Under the pieces are notes generated by a model. The model worked only from the letters and a program-made list of their open reading frames with translations. It searched no databases and was not told the origin of the DNA. DNA of 64,000 bases, taken from assembly GCF_000019085.1 (NCBI RefSeq), contig NC_010321.1, forward strand, positions 876,501 to 940,500. Direction: 5' to 3'. Position numbers and translations under genes: made by a program. Below, one piece after another: positions 57,494-64,000 of this stretch (position 1 is the stretch's first letter; every line of letters begins with the position of its first letter). The DNA comes from Thermoanaerobacter pseudethanolicus ATCC 33223. Lineage in GTDB: Bacteria; Bacillota; Thermoanaerobacteria; Thermoanaerobacterales; Thermoanaerobacteraceae.

Positions 57494-58264
57494 ATGGAAA
57501 AGGCGATCATTGGTGGTACTGGATTTTACGAAATAGGACAAAAGGTGTCAAAAAAATTGGTAGAGACAAAATATGGAGAAGTGGAAATTGATATTGTGAC
57601 TATTGAAGGGGAAAAAATTGGCTTTTTGCCCCGACACGGGAAAGGTCATGCAGTTCCACCTCATCTCGTAAATTATAGGGCAAATATTATGGCATTGAAA
57701 CAAATGGGAGTAAAATATGTGTATGCAACAGCTGCAGTTGGTTCTTTTAATGAAAATTATGAGCCAGGGGATGTTGTAGTACTTAAAGATTTTTTAGATT
57801 TCACTAAATCGAGACCATTGACCTTTTTTGAAGGGGAAGATGGAGTGGTAAGACATGTAGATATGAGTGACCCTTATTGTAGCAATTTAAGGGCAAAATT
57901 TTACAATGCTGCTAAAAAAGAAGACTTATTAATAAAAGGAGATGCAGTTTATGTATGCACTGAAGGTCCACGATTTGAAACTGCACAAGAGATAAGAATG
58001 TATAAAAATTTAGGTGCCGATGTAGTAGGGATGACTAATGTTCCAGAAGTAATTTTAGCGAAAGAATTAGGAATGTGCTATGCTGCGGTGGGAATAGTTT
58101 CAAATTGGGCTACAGGAATGAAGGGCAGTATAACATTACATGAAATAAAAGATACTTTAGAATTGAACAAAGAAAAAGTGATAAAAACATTTATAAGAGT
58201 TTTTTTAGAAGAAAAATTAGATCAAAATCACTGTAGTTGTAATAGAGCAGTGATTGAATTATAA
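57494..58264 (+). CDS. mtnP: Methylthioadenosine (or methylthioinosine) phosphorylase
   Basis: 256 residues, nucleoside phosphorylase-II fold: IIGGTGFYEIGQ, FLPRHGKGHAVPPHLVNYRAN, ATAAVGSFNENYEPGD, YVCTEGPRFETAQEIRM, VVGMTNVPEVILAKELGMCYAAVGIVSNWATGM. Cleaves MTA, MTI or 5'-deoxyadenosine with phosphate to yield the ribose-1-P for MtnA. Lies between the transporter genes. Confidence 0.9.
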   Translation: MEKAIIGGTGFYEIGQKVSKKLVETKYGEVEIDIVTIEGEKIGFLPRHGKGHAVPPHLVNYRANIMALKQMGVKYVYATAAVGSFNENYEPGDVVVLKDFLDFTKSRPLTFFEGEDGVVRHVDMSDPYCSNLRAKFYNAAKKEDLLIKGDAVYVCTEGPRFETAQEIRMYKNLGADVVGMTNVPEVILAKELGMCYAAVGIVSNWATGMKGSITLHEIKDTLELNKEKVIKTFIRVFLEEKLDQNHCSCNRAVIEL

Positions 58265-58398
58265 TATTTTTGATTATTTTTATAGTTGAGGACAAAATTT
58301 ATGGTATATTTTCATAAAAAGGAAGGAGGTGGGAAAGTTATTTGGGTATAACTGTTAGATGGCAAAAATAAATATTTAAAAAGAAGGGAGTTGGAGTT

Positions 58399-59199
58399 GT
58401 GAAGGAAATTTTTAGCATGTGGAAGAACACTAAAATGGTTGTTTTAGTTGCTTTAAGTGCAGGATTATATGCAGCAGTTTTAATACCTTTCAAAGGTTTT
58501 GTCCTCATTCCTGGCATAACAGAAATAAGACCTGCTAATACTTTACCACCTGTTTTAGGATTACTCTTTGGACCTGCAGGGGCATGGGGTTCTGCTTTTG
58601 GAAATTTAATAGGTGATTTCTTTGGTACGCTGGGAGTTGGAAGTATTTTTGGATTTATAGGAAACTTTATGCAGGCTTATGTCCCTTATAAACTTTGGAG
58701 AAATCTTGGAATGTTGAAAGCAGACGACTTAGAACCAAACTTAAATTCTGGAAGAAAAGTTTTTGCATACATAGTAGCAGCATTAATTGGAGCTTTTGCA
58801 TGTGCTCTTACCATAGGATGGGGTTTGGACCTTCTTAAAATGGTTCCTTTTGCGGCTTTAGCTTCTATAATAGCTGTAAATAATTCTATTCCTTCAATTG
58901 TATTAGGAATACCTTTATTGTTAATTTTGTATCCAAGAATTAAGAAATGGAATTTATTGTGGACTGATATAATGGAGGAAGAAGATATTTCTAAACCGGA
59001 TGCAAAAGCAAGAGTAGCTGCAATAATAATGACGCTTGCAGTAATCATAGGACTTTTTGGTGGTTTAGCAGCAGCAGTAGGAGTAGGGCAGGCTTTGTTT
59101 GCTGCAGGTTTTGCAGCAGGTGGAACTGGTTCTCTTAGTGTACAAATAATAGCGGGATTAAGCACAATAATATTTATACTCTCTGGTTTATTGCAATAA
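58399..59199 (+). CDS. ECF transporter S component (substrate unknown)
   Basis: 266 residues, about seven helices. ALSAGLYAAVLIPFKGFVLIPG, EIRPANTLPPVLGLLFGPAGAWGSAFGNLIGDFFGTLGVG and FIGNFMQAYVPYKLW match ECF S proteins of the QueT/MtsT-like kind. A short extra C-terminal region (two further helices) follows. GTG start with a gaagggag site. Its operon suggests transport of a methylthio- or deoxy-nucleoside, or of a methionine precursor; not provable here. Confidence 0.82.
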   Translation: MKEIFSMWKNTKMVVLVALSAGLYAAVLIPFKGFVLIPGITEIRPANTLPPVLGLLFGPAGAWGSAFGNLIGDFFGTLGVGSIFGFIGNFMQAYVPYKLWRNLGMLKADDLEPNLNSGRKVFAYIVAALIGAFACALTIGWGLDLLKMVPFAALASIIAVNNSIPSIVLGIPLLLILYPRIKKWNLLWTDIMEEEDISKPDAKARVAAIIMTLAVIIGLFGGLAAAVGVGQALFAAGFAAGGTGSLSVQIIAGLSTIIFILSGLLQ

Positions 59200-59208
59200 A
59201 TTTATAAG

Positions 59209-59240
59209 CCGGGTATGCTATAATTAAAGAGCATACCCGG
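59209..59240. repeat. 11-bp hairpin between the S component and the PLP enzyme
   Basis: CCGGGTATGCT (59209-59219) pairs with AGCATACCCGG (59230-59240). No T-tract follows, so it is not a classic intrinsic terminator. Possibly an operator or mRNA-stability element. Confidence 0.6.
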
Positions 59241-59288
59241 TATGTCATTGATATGGAGTATTGTGATTAAATTATAGGAGGAAGTCCT

Positions 59289-60479
59289 ATGGGAGTAAAT
59301 AAAAACTATCGGTTTGACACAAAAGTAATTCATGGAAATGAGTTTAAGAAAAACCCTGAAAATGCTTTGAATCCTCCAATTTTCCAGACGACTACTTTTG
59401 TTTTTGATGACCTTGAACATGTTGAAAAGGTGATGTCTTTTCAATCTCAAGACTATGTTTATACAAGAGGTAATAATCCTACATTAAGATTATTTGAAAA
59501 CAGATTAGCGGAGTTAGAATATGGTAAAGGGGCAGTAGCTTTTTCTTCCGGGATGGCCGCTATTAGTTCAGTTTTATTTTCTCTTTTAAAACCCAAAGAT
59601 AATGTAATAATTCATAAGACTCTTTATGGTTCAAGTTATAACGTGGTGACAAATATTTTGCCTAAATATGGAGTAAATTATAAAATAGTGGATCTTACAG
59701 ATATAAGCGAATTAGAAAAAAGTATAGATGACTCTACAAAAGTTGTGTATTTTGAGACCCCTTCTAATCCAAATTTATCTATTATAGATATTGAAGAGGT
59801 TGCAAGGGTATGTCATAAAAAAGATATTAAAATTGTTGTTGATAATACTTTTGCTACCCCCTATTTTCAAAATCCTCTTCTATTGGGAGCCGATGTAGTT
59901 GTTCATAGTGCTACTAAATATATAGGAGGTCACGGTGATGCACTTGGGGGAGTTGCAGTTTCCCAAGATGAAAAGTATATACATTATTTAAAATTTGATT
60001 ATATGTGTGAATTTGGTGGAGTAATGAGTCCTTTCAATGCTTGGTTGATGTTGAGAGGTATAAAAACTTTAGGTATAAGAATGAGACAACATGAAAAAAA
60101 TGCAATAGAGGTAGCAAATTTTTTAAATTCGCATCCTAAAGTAAAAAACGTTATGTATCCTGGTCTTAAAAGTTTTAAAGGTTATGAAATAGCGAAAAAA
60201 CAAATGAGAGGATTCGGAGCTATCATAAGTTTTGAAATAGAGGGAGGAACCAAAAATTTAGAGAAGTTTATAAGTAATTTAAGATTGTGTCAGTTAGCGG
60301 TAAGCTTGGGAGATACAGAAACATTAGTGGAAGTACCTTCCCTTATGACTCACAGAGGGTATCCAAAAGAAAAACTTGTGGAGTTTGGATTGAGTGAAAG
60401 TATGGTGAGAATATCAGTAGGGCTCGAAGATTACAATGATATCATAGAGGATTTAGATCAAGCTCTTAATCAAATTTAG
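59289..60479 (+). CDS. PLP-dependent Cys/Met-metabolism enzyme (gamma-family)
   Basis: 396 residues. YTRGNNPTLRLFENRLAELEYG, SSGMAAISSVLF, YFETPSNPNLSIIDIE, VVDNTFATPYFQNPL, and the PLP lysine motif VHSATKYIGGHGDALGG. The family includes methionine gamma-lyase, cystathionine gamma-synthase and O-acetylhomoserine sulfhydrylase; sequence alone does not separate them. It stands next to the methylthio-salvage genes, so methionine breakdown or resynthesis fits. Confidence 0.87.
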   Translation: MGVNKNYRFDTKVIHGNEFKKNPENALNPPIFQTTTFVFDDLEHVEKVMSFQSQDYVYTRGNNPTLRLFENRLAELEYGKGAVAFSSGMAAISSVLFSLLKPKDNVIIHKTLYGSSYNVVTNILPKYGVNYKIVDLTDISELEKSIDDSTKVVYFETPSNPNLSIIDIEEVARVCHKKDIKIVVDNTFATPYFQNPLLLGADVVVHSATKYIGGHGDALGGVAVSQDEKYIHYLKFDYMCEFGGVMSPFNAWLMLRGIKTLGIRMRQHEKNAIEVANFLNSHPKVKNVMYPGLKSFKGYEIAKKQMRGFGAIISFEIEGGTKNLEKFISNLRLCQLAVSLGDTETLVEVPSLMTHRGYPKEKLVEFGLSESMVRISVGLEDYNDIIEDLDQALNQI

Positions 60480-60499
60480 GGATATATTGAGGTGAGAAA

Positions 60500-60793
60500 A
60501 TGCCTATTGTCAATTTAAGCCTGCAAGTATTGCCTGTAGTTTCTGAAGAAAATATATATCCAATTGTAGATAAAGTCATAGAATATATAAAGAGTACAGG
60601 TGTGAAGTATGTAGTAGGGCCAATGGAAACTACAATGGAAGGAGACCTTGATGCACTTTTAGAGATAGTGAAGAAAGCACAAGAAATTTGTATAAAAGAA
60701 GGTACAAATAGGGTCATCTCTATTGTAAAAATTGATTATAAACCGGAAGGAGTTACAATTGACGAGAAGATAAAAAAATATGAGAATCTTTAA
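60500..60793 (+). CDS. MTH1187-family thiamine-binding protein
   Basis: 97 residues: IVNLSLQVLPVVSEENIYPIVDKV, KSTGVKYVVGPMETTMEGDLDALL, VISIVKIDYKPEG. Ferredoxin-like fold of the MTH1187/YkoF superfamily, members of which bind thiamine or HMP. RBS gaggtgag before ATG. Confidence 0.82.
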   Translation: MPIVNLSLQVLPVVSEENIYPIVDKVIEYIKSTGVKYVVGPMETTMEGDLDALLEIVKKAQEICIKEGTNRVISIVKIDYKPEGVTIDEKIKKYENL

Positions 60794-60825
60794 AAGGATG
60801 AAAAATTATCTTTGGAGTTGATTTG

Positions 60826-62004
60826 ATGCTTTTTAATTTGAGGAAAAAATATTTTATAATATTAGCTTTCTTGATATTCTTATTATTTTTAATGAGCGGG
60901 TGTAACTTTTATACAAGTACTGATATTCCTACAAAGGGAGCTTTGTCAGAAGAGAAGAAAGATATAAAAACTATTACTATAACTGCAGTAGGAGATATAA
61001 TGGTTCATATGCCACAAGCTAAAAGTGCTATAAAGCCAGATGGAAGCTATGATTTTACCCCTCACTTTGAGGAGGTAAGGGAGTACATAAAAGACAGTGA
61101 TATAGCGATATGTAACCTTGAGACCACTATAAGTACTCCCGTAAAGGGTTATACTGGATACCCTCGTTTTAGGTCACCAGAGGAAATTATTCCAGCAATA
61201 AAGTATACAGGTTTTAATGTAGTCATTACTGCTAATAATCACAGCTTAGATAATTTAGAATTTGGAGTTGTAAATACTTTAAATGCTTTGGATAAATATG
61301 GTCTATTTCATGCAGGCACTTATAGAAATGAGGAAGAAAGCAAAAAAATATTAATTATTGATAAAAAAGGTATAAAAGTAGCGATACTTGCTTATACTTT
61401 CGGAACAAATGGTATGGAGGTTCACATTGATAGGGGTAAGTTAAAATATATGGTAAATTATATCGAAGAAGAAAAAATTTTAAAAGATATAAATAGAGCA
61501 AAAGAAGAAGGAGCAGATATAGTAATCTTGTATTTACATTGGGGAATGGAGTACGCTAGAACGGTTGATGAAGAAAGGAAAACTTTAACTGATAAATTAT
61601 TTAGAGCTGGTGCGGATATAATATTGGGTACACATCCTCATGTAATACAGCCTATGGAGAAAAAGAAAATAACTACAGATGATGGAGAAGAAAAAGAAGT
61701 TTTTGTGGCATATTCATTGGGAAATTTTATATCTAATCAAAGAGATCGCTATCAAGATAGTGGTGTAATTGTAAATATCACTATTACTAAGAAAAATGAT
61801 AAAACAAGTATTACTGAAGTAAGTTATGTTCCTACTTGGGTAAGAGTCTTTAAAAAAGAAGGCAAGACACAATATAGAATATTGCCTGTAGGGAAATTTT
61901 TAAATTGTGAAGAATTATCAAGTACTGAACTTGAGCGAATTAGAGAAGTATGGCAAGAAACAACTGACATAGTAGGTAGTGATGGGATAAAAATTAAAGA
62001 CTAA
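60826..62004 (+). CDS. CapA-family lipoprotein (PGA_cap metallophosphatase fold)
   Basis: About 392 residues. Signal peptide with lipobox FLMSGCN, then the CapA metallophosphoesterase-like fold: TAVGDIMVHMPQAKSA, IAICNLETTIS, FNVVITANNHSLDN, VAILAYTFGTNG, ILYLHWGMEYARTVDEERK, ILGTHPHVIQPME, YSLGNFISNQRDRYQDSG. The family occurs in capsule polyglutamate operons and as stand-alone envelope proteins; no cap genes are near. Confidence 0.88.
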   Translation: MLFNLRKKYFIILAFLIFLLFLMSGCNFYTSTDIPTKGALSEEKKDIKTITITAVGDIMVHMPQAKSAIKPDGSYDFTPHFEEVREYIKDSDIAICNLETTISTPVKGYTGYPRFRSPEEIIPAIKYTGFNVVITANNHSLDNLEFGVVNTLNALDKYGLFHAGTYRNEEESKKILIIDKKGIKVAILAYTFGTNGMEVHIDRGKLKYMVNYIEEEKILKDINRAKEEGADIVILYLHWGMEYARTVDEERKTLTDKLFRAGADIILGTHPHVIQPMEKKKITTDDGEEKEVFVAYSLGNFISNQRDRYQDSGVIVNITITKKNDKTSITEVSYVPTWVRVFKKEGKTQYRILPVGKFLNCEELSSTELERIREVWQETTDIVGSDGIKIKD

Positions 62005-62053
62005 TTAGAACCAGCTAATTTGCATAATTATTTTTATTTTGCATAAAAATATA

Positions 62054-62426
62054 TTGACAAATAATTTAATGCGTTATAGAATTAAAATAACACAATTTAA
62101 ATATGTGTGAAAACCAATGACCGGGAAGAGTAGATATCAGCGTTTAGTCAAAGCGAGCTCGGGAGGGTGGAAGCCGAGTACTGTAGCTGATATTGAATGG
62201 GCCCGTGAGGTGAGATGCGAACTTTAAGTAGCAGTATCCGGTAGTCTACCGTTAAAAAGACAGGGTATCGAGGAATTTCCGTACCCGAAAGAGTGGTCCT
62301 GTGTTAAAAAGGTGGCACAAGCGAGCATTTCGCCCTTTTGGTGAAATGCTTTTTTTTTTTAGTAATACAGGACAAATTGGGTGGCACCGCGAGTCACTTC
62401 GCCCCAATGGGCGGAGTGACTTTTTT
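62054..62426 (+). promoter_or_regulatory. Tryptophan-type T-box with duplicated antiterminator/terminator
   Basis: Promoter TTGACA (62054-62059), 17 bp, TAGAAT (62077-62082). One Stem I follows; its specifier loop 3' side reads TGAATGGG, giving TGG (Trp) at 62198-62200. Two T-box modules follow: GGTGGCACAAGCG (62311-62323) with terminator AGCATTTCGC/GTGAAATGCT (62324-62333/62341-62350) and ten T; then GGGTGGCACCGCG (62379-62391) with terminator AGTCACTTCGCCC/GGGCGGAGTGACT (62392-62404/62409-62421). Both TGGC bulges fit a discriminator G, as in tRNA-Trp. TCCTGTGTTA (62297-62306) can pair with TAATACAGGA (62363-62372) and enclose module 1. Confidence 0.88.
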
Positions 62427-62428
62427 AA

Positions 62429-64000
62429 GTGCGCCCGGCATGGGCGATAACTAGGCGGTGAAAGTCCGCTGTGGGCTTGGTAGTGGGAACCACTAGCCAA
62501 GAGCAAGGGTGTCCATCGTGAGGTGGAATCTGAAGGAAGCTTAAGGCAAAATCTCGGTCTGATGAACAAGAACCAGATAAGAGGCTGAATTGGGATGGAT
62601 GAGTTTGCGTAACAAAACGAAGTCCAACACTACCCGAATCCCATACAGTAAATCTGGCAGATATATGAGATGAAAGTTATCGTTCTTACCCGGGGAGGTC
62701 TCAAGGATAAGTCACTAAAGTGAACTCTGAAGTGACAACCCATACAGTGATGTATGGTTGAACCTTGAGAAGTCAGCAGAGGTCATAGTACTTATCTAGT
62801 CATGAATAGATAAGGAAGGGCCGAACGTTAGGAGGTTTTGGAAATCTTATGGACTCGAAAGATATGCAGAGACTGCAGACAACTCAACAAAGAGGCTATC
62901 CGTTGAATAGAGAAATGGAATTTCAAAAGACAACGGAAGTGCATAGTATATCATCGGCGTCAAAAGATAGAAGAAACGATGTACAAAGATATACCAGCAA
63001 GATGCTTGAAATGATAGTAGAACGAGGAAACATGAGAGCAGCATACAAGCGCGTTGTTGCAAATAAAGGAAGCCATGGAGTCGATGGGATGGAAGTAGAT
63101 GAACTTCTACCGTATCTCAAAGAAAACTGGGCAACCATAAAACAACAACTGCTGGAGGGGAAATACAAACCACAACCAGTGCGAAGAGTAGAAATTTCCA
63201 AACCAGATGGAGGAGTAAGACTACTAGGAATACCTACAGCACTAGATAGGCTAATACAACAAGCAATAGCCCAAATACTAAATAGAGTCTACAACCATAC
63301 ATTTTCTGATAGCAGTTATGGATTTAGACCAGGACGCAGTGCAAAAGACGCAATAAAAGCCGCAGAAGCATACATAAATGAAGGATACACATGGGTTGTA
63401 GATATGGACTTAGAAAAGTTCTTTGACAGAGTAAACCACGACATAATAATGTCCAAACTAGAAAAGCGGATAGGAGACAAAAGAGTACTAAAGTTAATAC
63501 GAAGATACCTAGAATCAGGAGTAATGATAAACGGAGTCAAAGTATCAACAGAAGAAGGGACACCCCAAGGAGGGCCATTAAGTCCCCTATTAGCAAACAT
63601 AATGTTGGACGAACTAGACAAAGAACTTGAGAAACGAGGGCATAAATTCTGCCGATATGCAGATGACTGCAACATATATGTAAAAAGCAGGTCTGCAGGA
63701 AACAGAGTAATGAAGAGCATAAAGAAATTCATAGAAAGCAAATTAAAACTAAAAGTCAACGAAGCAAAAAGTGCTGTAGATAGACCATGGAGAAGAAAAT
63801 TTCTTGGATTTTCATTCTACACAAAAGAAAACGAAGTAAGAATAAGAATCCATGAAAAATCCATCAAAAGGTTTAAGGAAAAAGTAAGAGAAATAACCAA
63901 TCGGAACAAGGGAATAAGCATGGAAAACAGAATAAAAAGACTAAATCAAATAACAACAGGATGGGTCAACTATTTTGGATTAGCAGACGCGAAAAGCATA
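62429..64000 (+). mobile_element. Group IIC intron (3' end beyond window)
   Basis: The 5' end GTGCGCCCGGCATGGGCG at 62429 and later stretches (GCAAGGGTGTCC, GGAATCTGAAGGAAGC, GATGAGTTTGCGTAACAAAA, TTACCCGGGGAGGTCT) resemble the Oceanobacillus group IIC ribozyme. The site is two bases after a terminator T-run, the known target preference of class C introns. The intron ORF starts at 62849. Confidence 0.92.
62849..64000 (+). CDS. ltrA: Group II intron reverse transcriptase/maturase LtrA (3' part beyond window)
   Basis: 384 codons visible, open to the window end. RT domain: ISKPDGGVRLLGIPTALDRL, SYGFRPGRSAKDAI, VVDMDLEKFFDRVNHD, GTPQGGPLSPLLANIMLD, catalytic RYADDCNIYVKS, RRKFLGFSFY, and the start of domain X/maturase (RLNQITTGWVNYF). 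No endonuclease domain is visible so far, as expected for class C. It reverse-transcribes and helps splice the intron. AGGAGG lies upstream of the ATG. Confidence 0.95.
   Translation, partial: MDSKDMQRLQTTQQRGYPLNREMEFQKTTEVHSISSASKDRRNDVQRYTSKMLEMIVERGNMRAAYKRVVANKGSHGVDGMEVDELLPYLKENWATIKQQLLEGKYKPQPVRRVEISKPDGGVRLLGIPTALDRLIQQAIAQILNRVYNHTFSDSSYGFRPGRSAKDAIKAAEAYINEGYTWVVDMDLEKFFDRVNHDIIMSKLEKRIGDKRVLKLIRRYLESGVMINGVKVSTEEGTPQGGPLSPLLANIMLDELDKELEKRGHKFCRYADDCNIYVKSRSAGNRVMKSIKKFIESKLKLKVNEAKSAVDRPWRRKFLGFSFYTKENEVRIRIHEKSIKRFKEKVREITNRNKGISMENRIKRLNQITTGWVNYFGLADAKSI

Noticed and set aside
58265-59288. SAM riboswitch near the methionine-related genes
   Set aside because: No S-box core motifs are seen before the S component or the PLP enzyme; the 59209 hairpin is a simple stem.
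62054-62426. Two full independent T-box riboswitches
   Set aside because: Only one Stem I/specifier region is present; the second unit has no room for its own Stem I.

Overview
The window reads as a chromosomal piece of a thermophilic, anaerobic, spore-forming, low-GC Firmicute, most likely Thermoanaerobacter or a close relative. This rests on AT-rich codon use, spoIVA and SpoIIP-like sporulation genes, T-box leaders, an Fe-S/tungsten enzyme complement and many decayed insertion sequences. The species call is my recognition of gene style and order, not a database result.

Layout. (1) 1-5.8 kb: phosphate regulon phoR(partial)-pstS-pstC-pstA-pstB-phoU, with two PhoP-box arrays of exact 11-bp period. 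(2) 5.8-15.7 kb: conserved housekeeping and sporulation genes: a DUF1614-like membrane protein, a SpoIIP-like protein, YIEGIA and its small partner, two DUF3189 proteins, a DUF512 protein, der, plsY, gpsA, spoIVA, then tRNA-Pro(GGG). (3) 15.8-23.96 kb: accessory region with a thioesterase remnant, a 2-hydroxyacyl-CoA dehydratase-type protein with a fused activator, a CdaR-like regulator truncated by an intact IS30-family element, a 35-residue peptide gene with its own promoter, and a broken transposase. (4) 24-38 kb: a tungsten-enzyme island: aldehyde:ferredoxin oxidoreductase, its radical-SAM maturase, MoaD-like and E1-like proteins, mobB, tungstate transporter tupABC, mogA, two moeA, moaA, moaC and a MOSC protein. 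Two Moco/Tuco-type riboswitches with terminators lie in it, one cut off from its gene by an IS relic. (5) 38-42 kb: two homologous ISL3-type relics bracket a transglutaminase-like gene and a doubly truncated dipeptide-epimerase-like gene. (6) 42-50 kb: ridA, a membrane-fusion protein, yggS, sepF, yggT, ylmH, divIVA, a TM1266-like regulator, then an isoleucine T-box and ileS. (7) 50-62 kb: mtaD, then a probable operon for salvage of methylthioadenosine and/or 5'-deoxyadenosine by the DHAP-shunt route (class II aldolase, GntR/HutC regulator, Zn alcohol dehydrogenase, mtnA, tandem ECF ATPase, ECF T protein, mtnP, ECF S component). A perfect promoter and a 14-bp-arm palindrome precede it. A PLP gamma-family enzyme, a thiamine-binding MTH1187-family protein and a CapA-like protein follow. 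(8) 62-64 kb: a tryptophan-type T-box with one Stem I but two antiterminator/terminator modules, whose second terminator is followed two bases later by a group IIC intron with an LtrA-type ORF running off the window.

The most notable systems are the riboswitch-controlled tungsten island, the MTA/5'-deoxyadenosine shunt operon carrying its own ECF transporter, and the duplicated-terminator tryptophan T-box separated from its gene by a group IIC intron.
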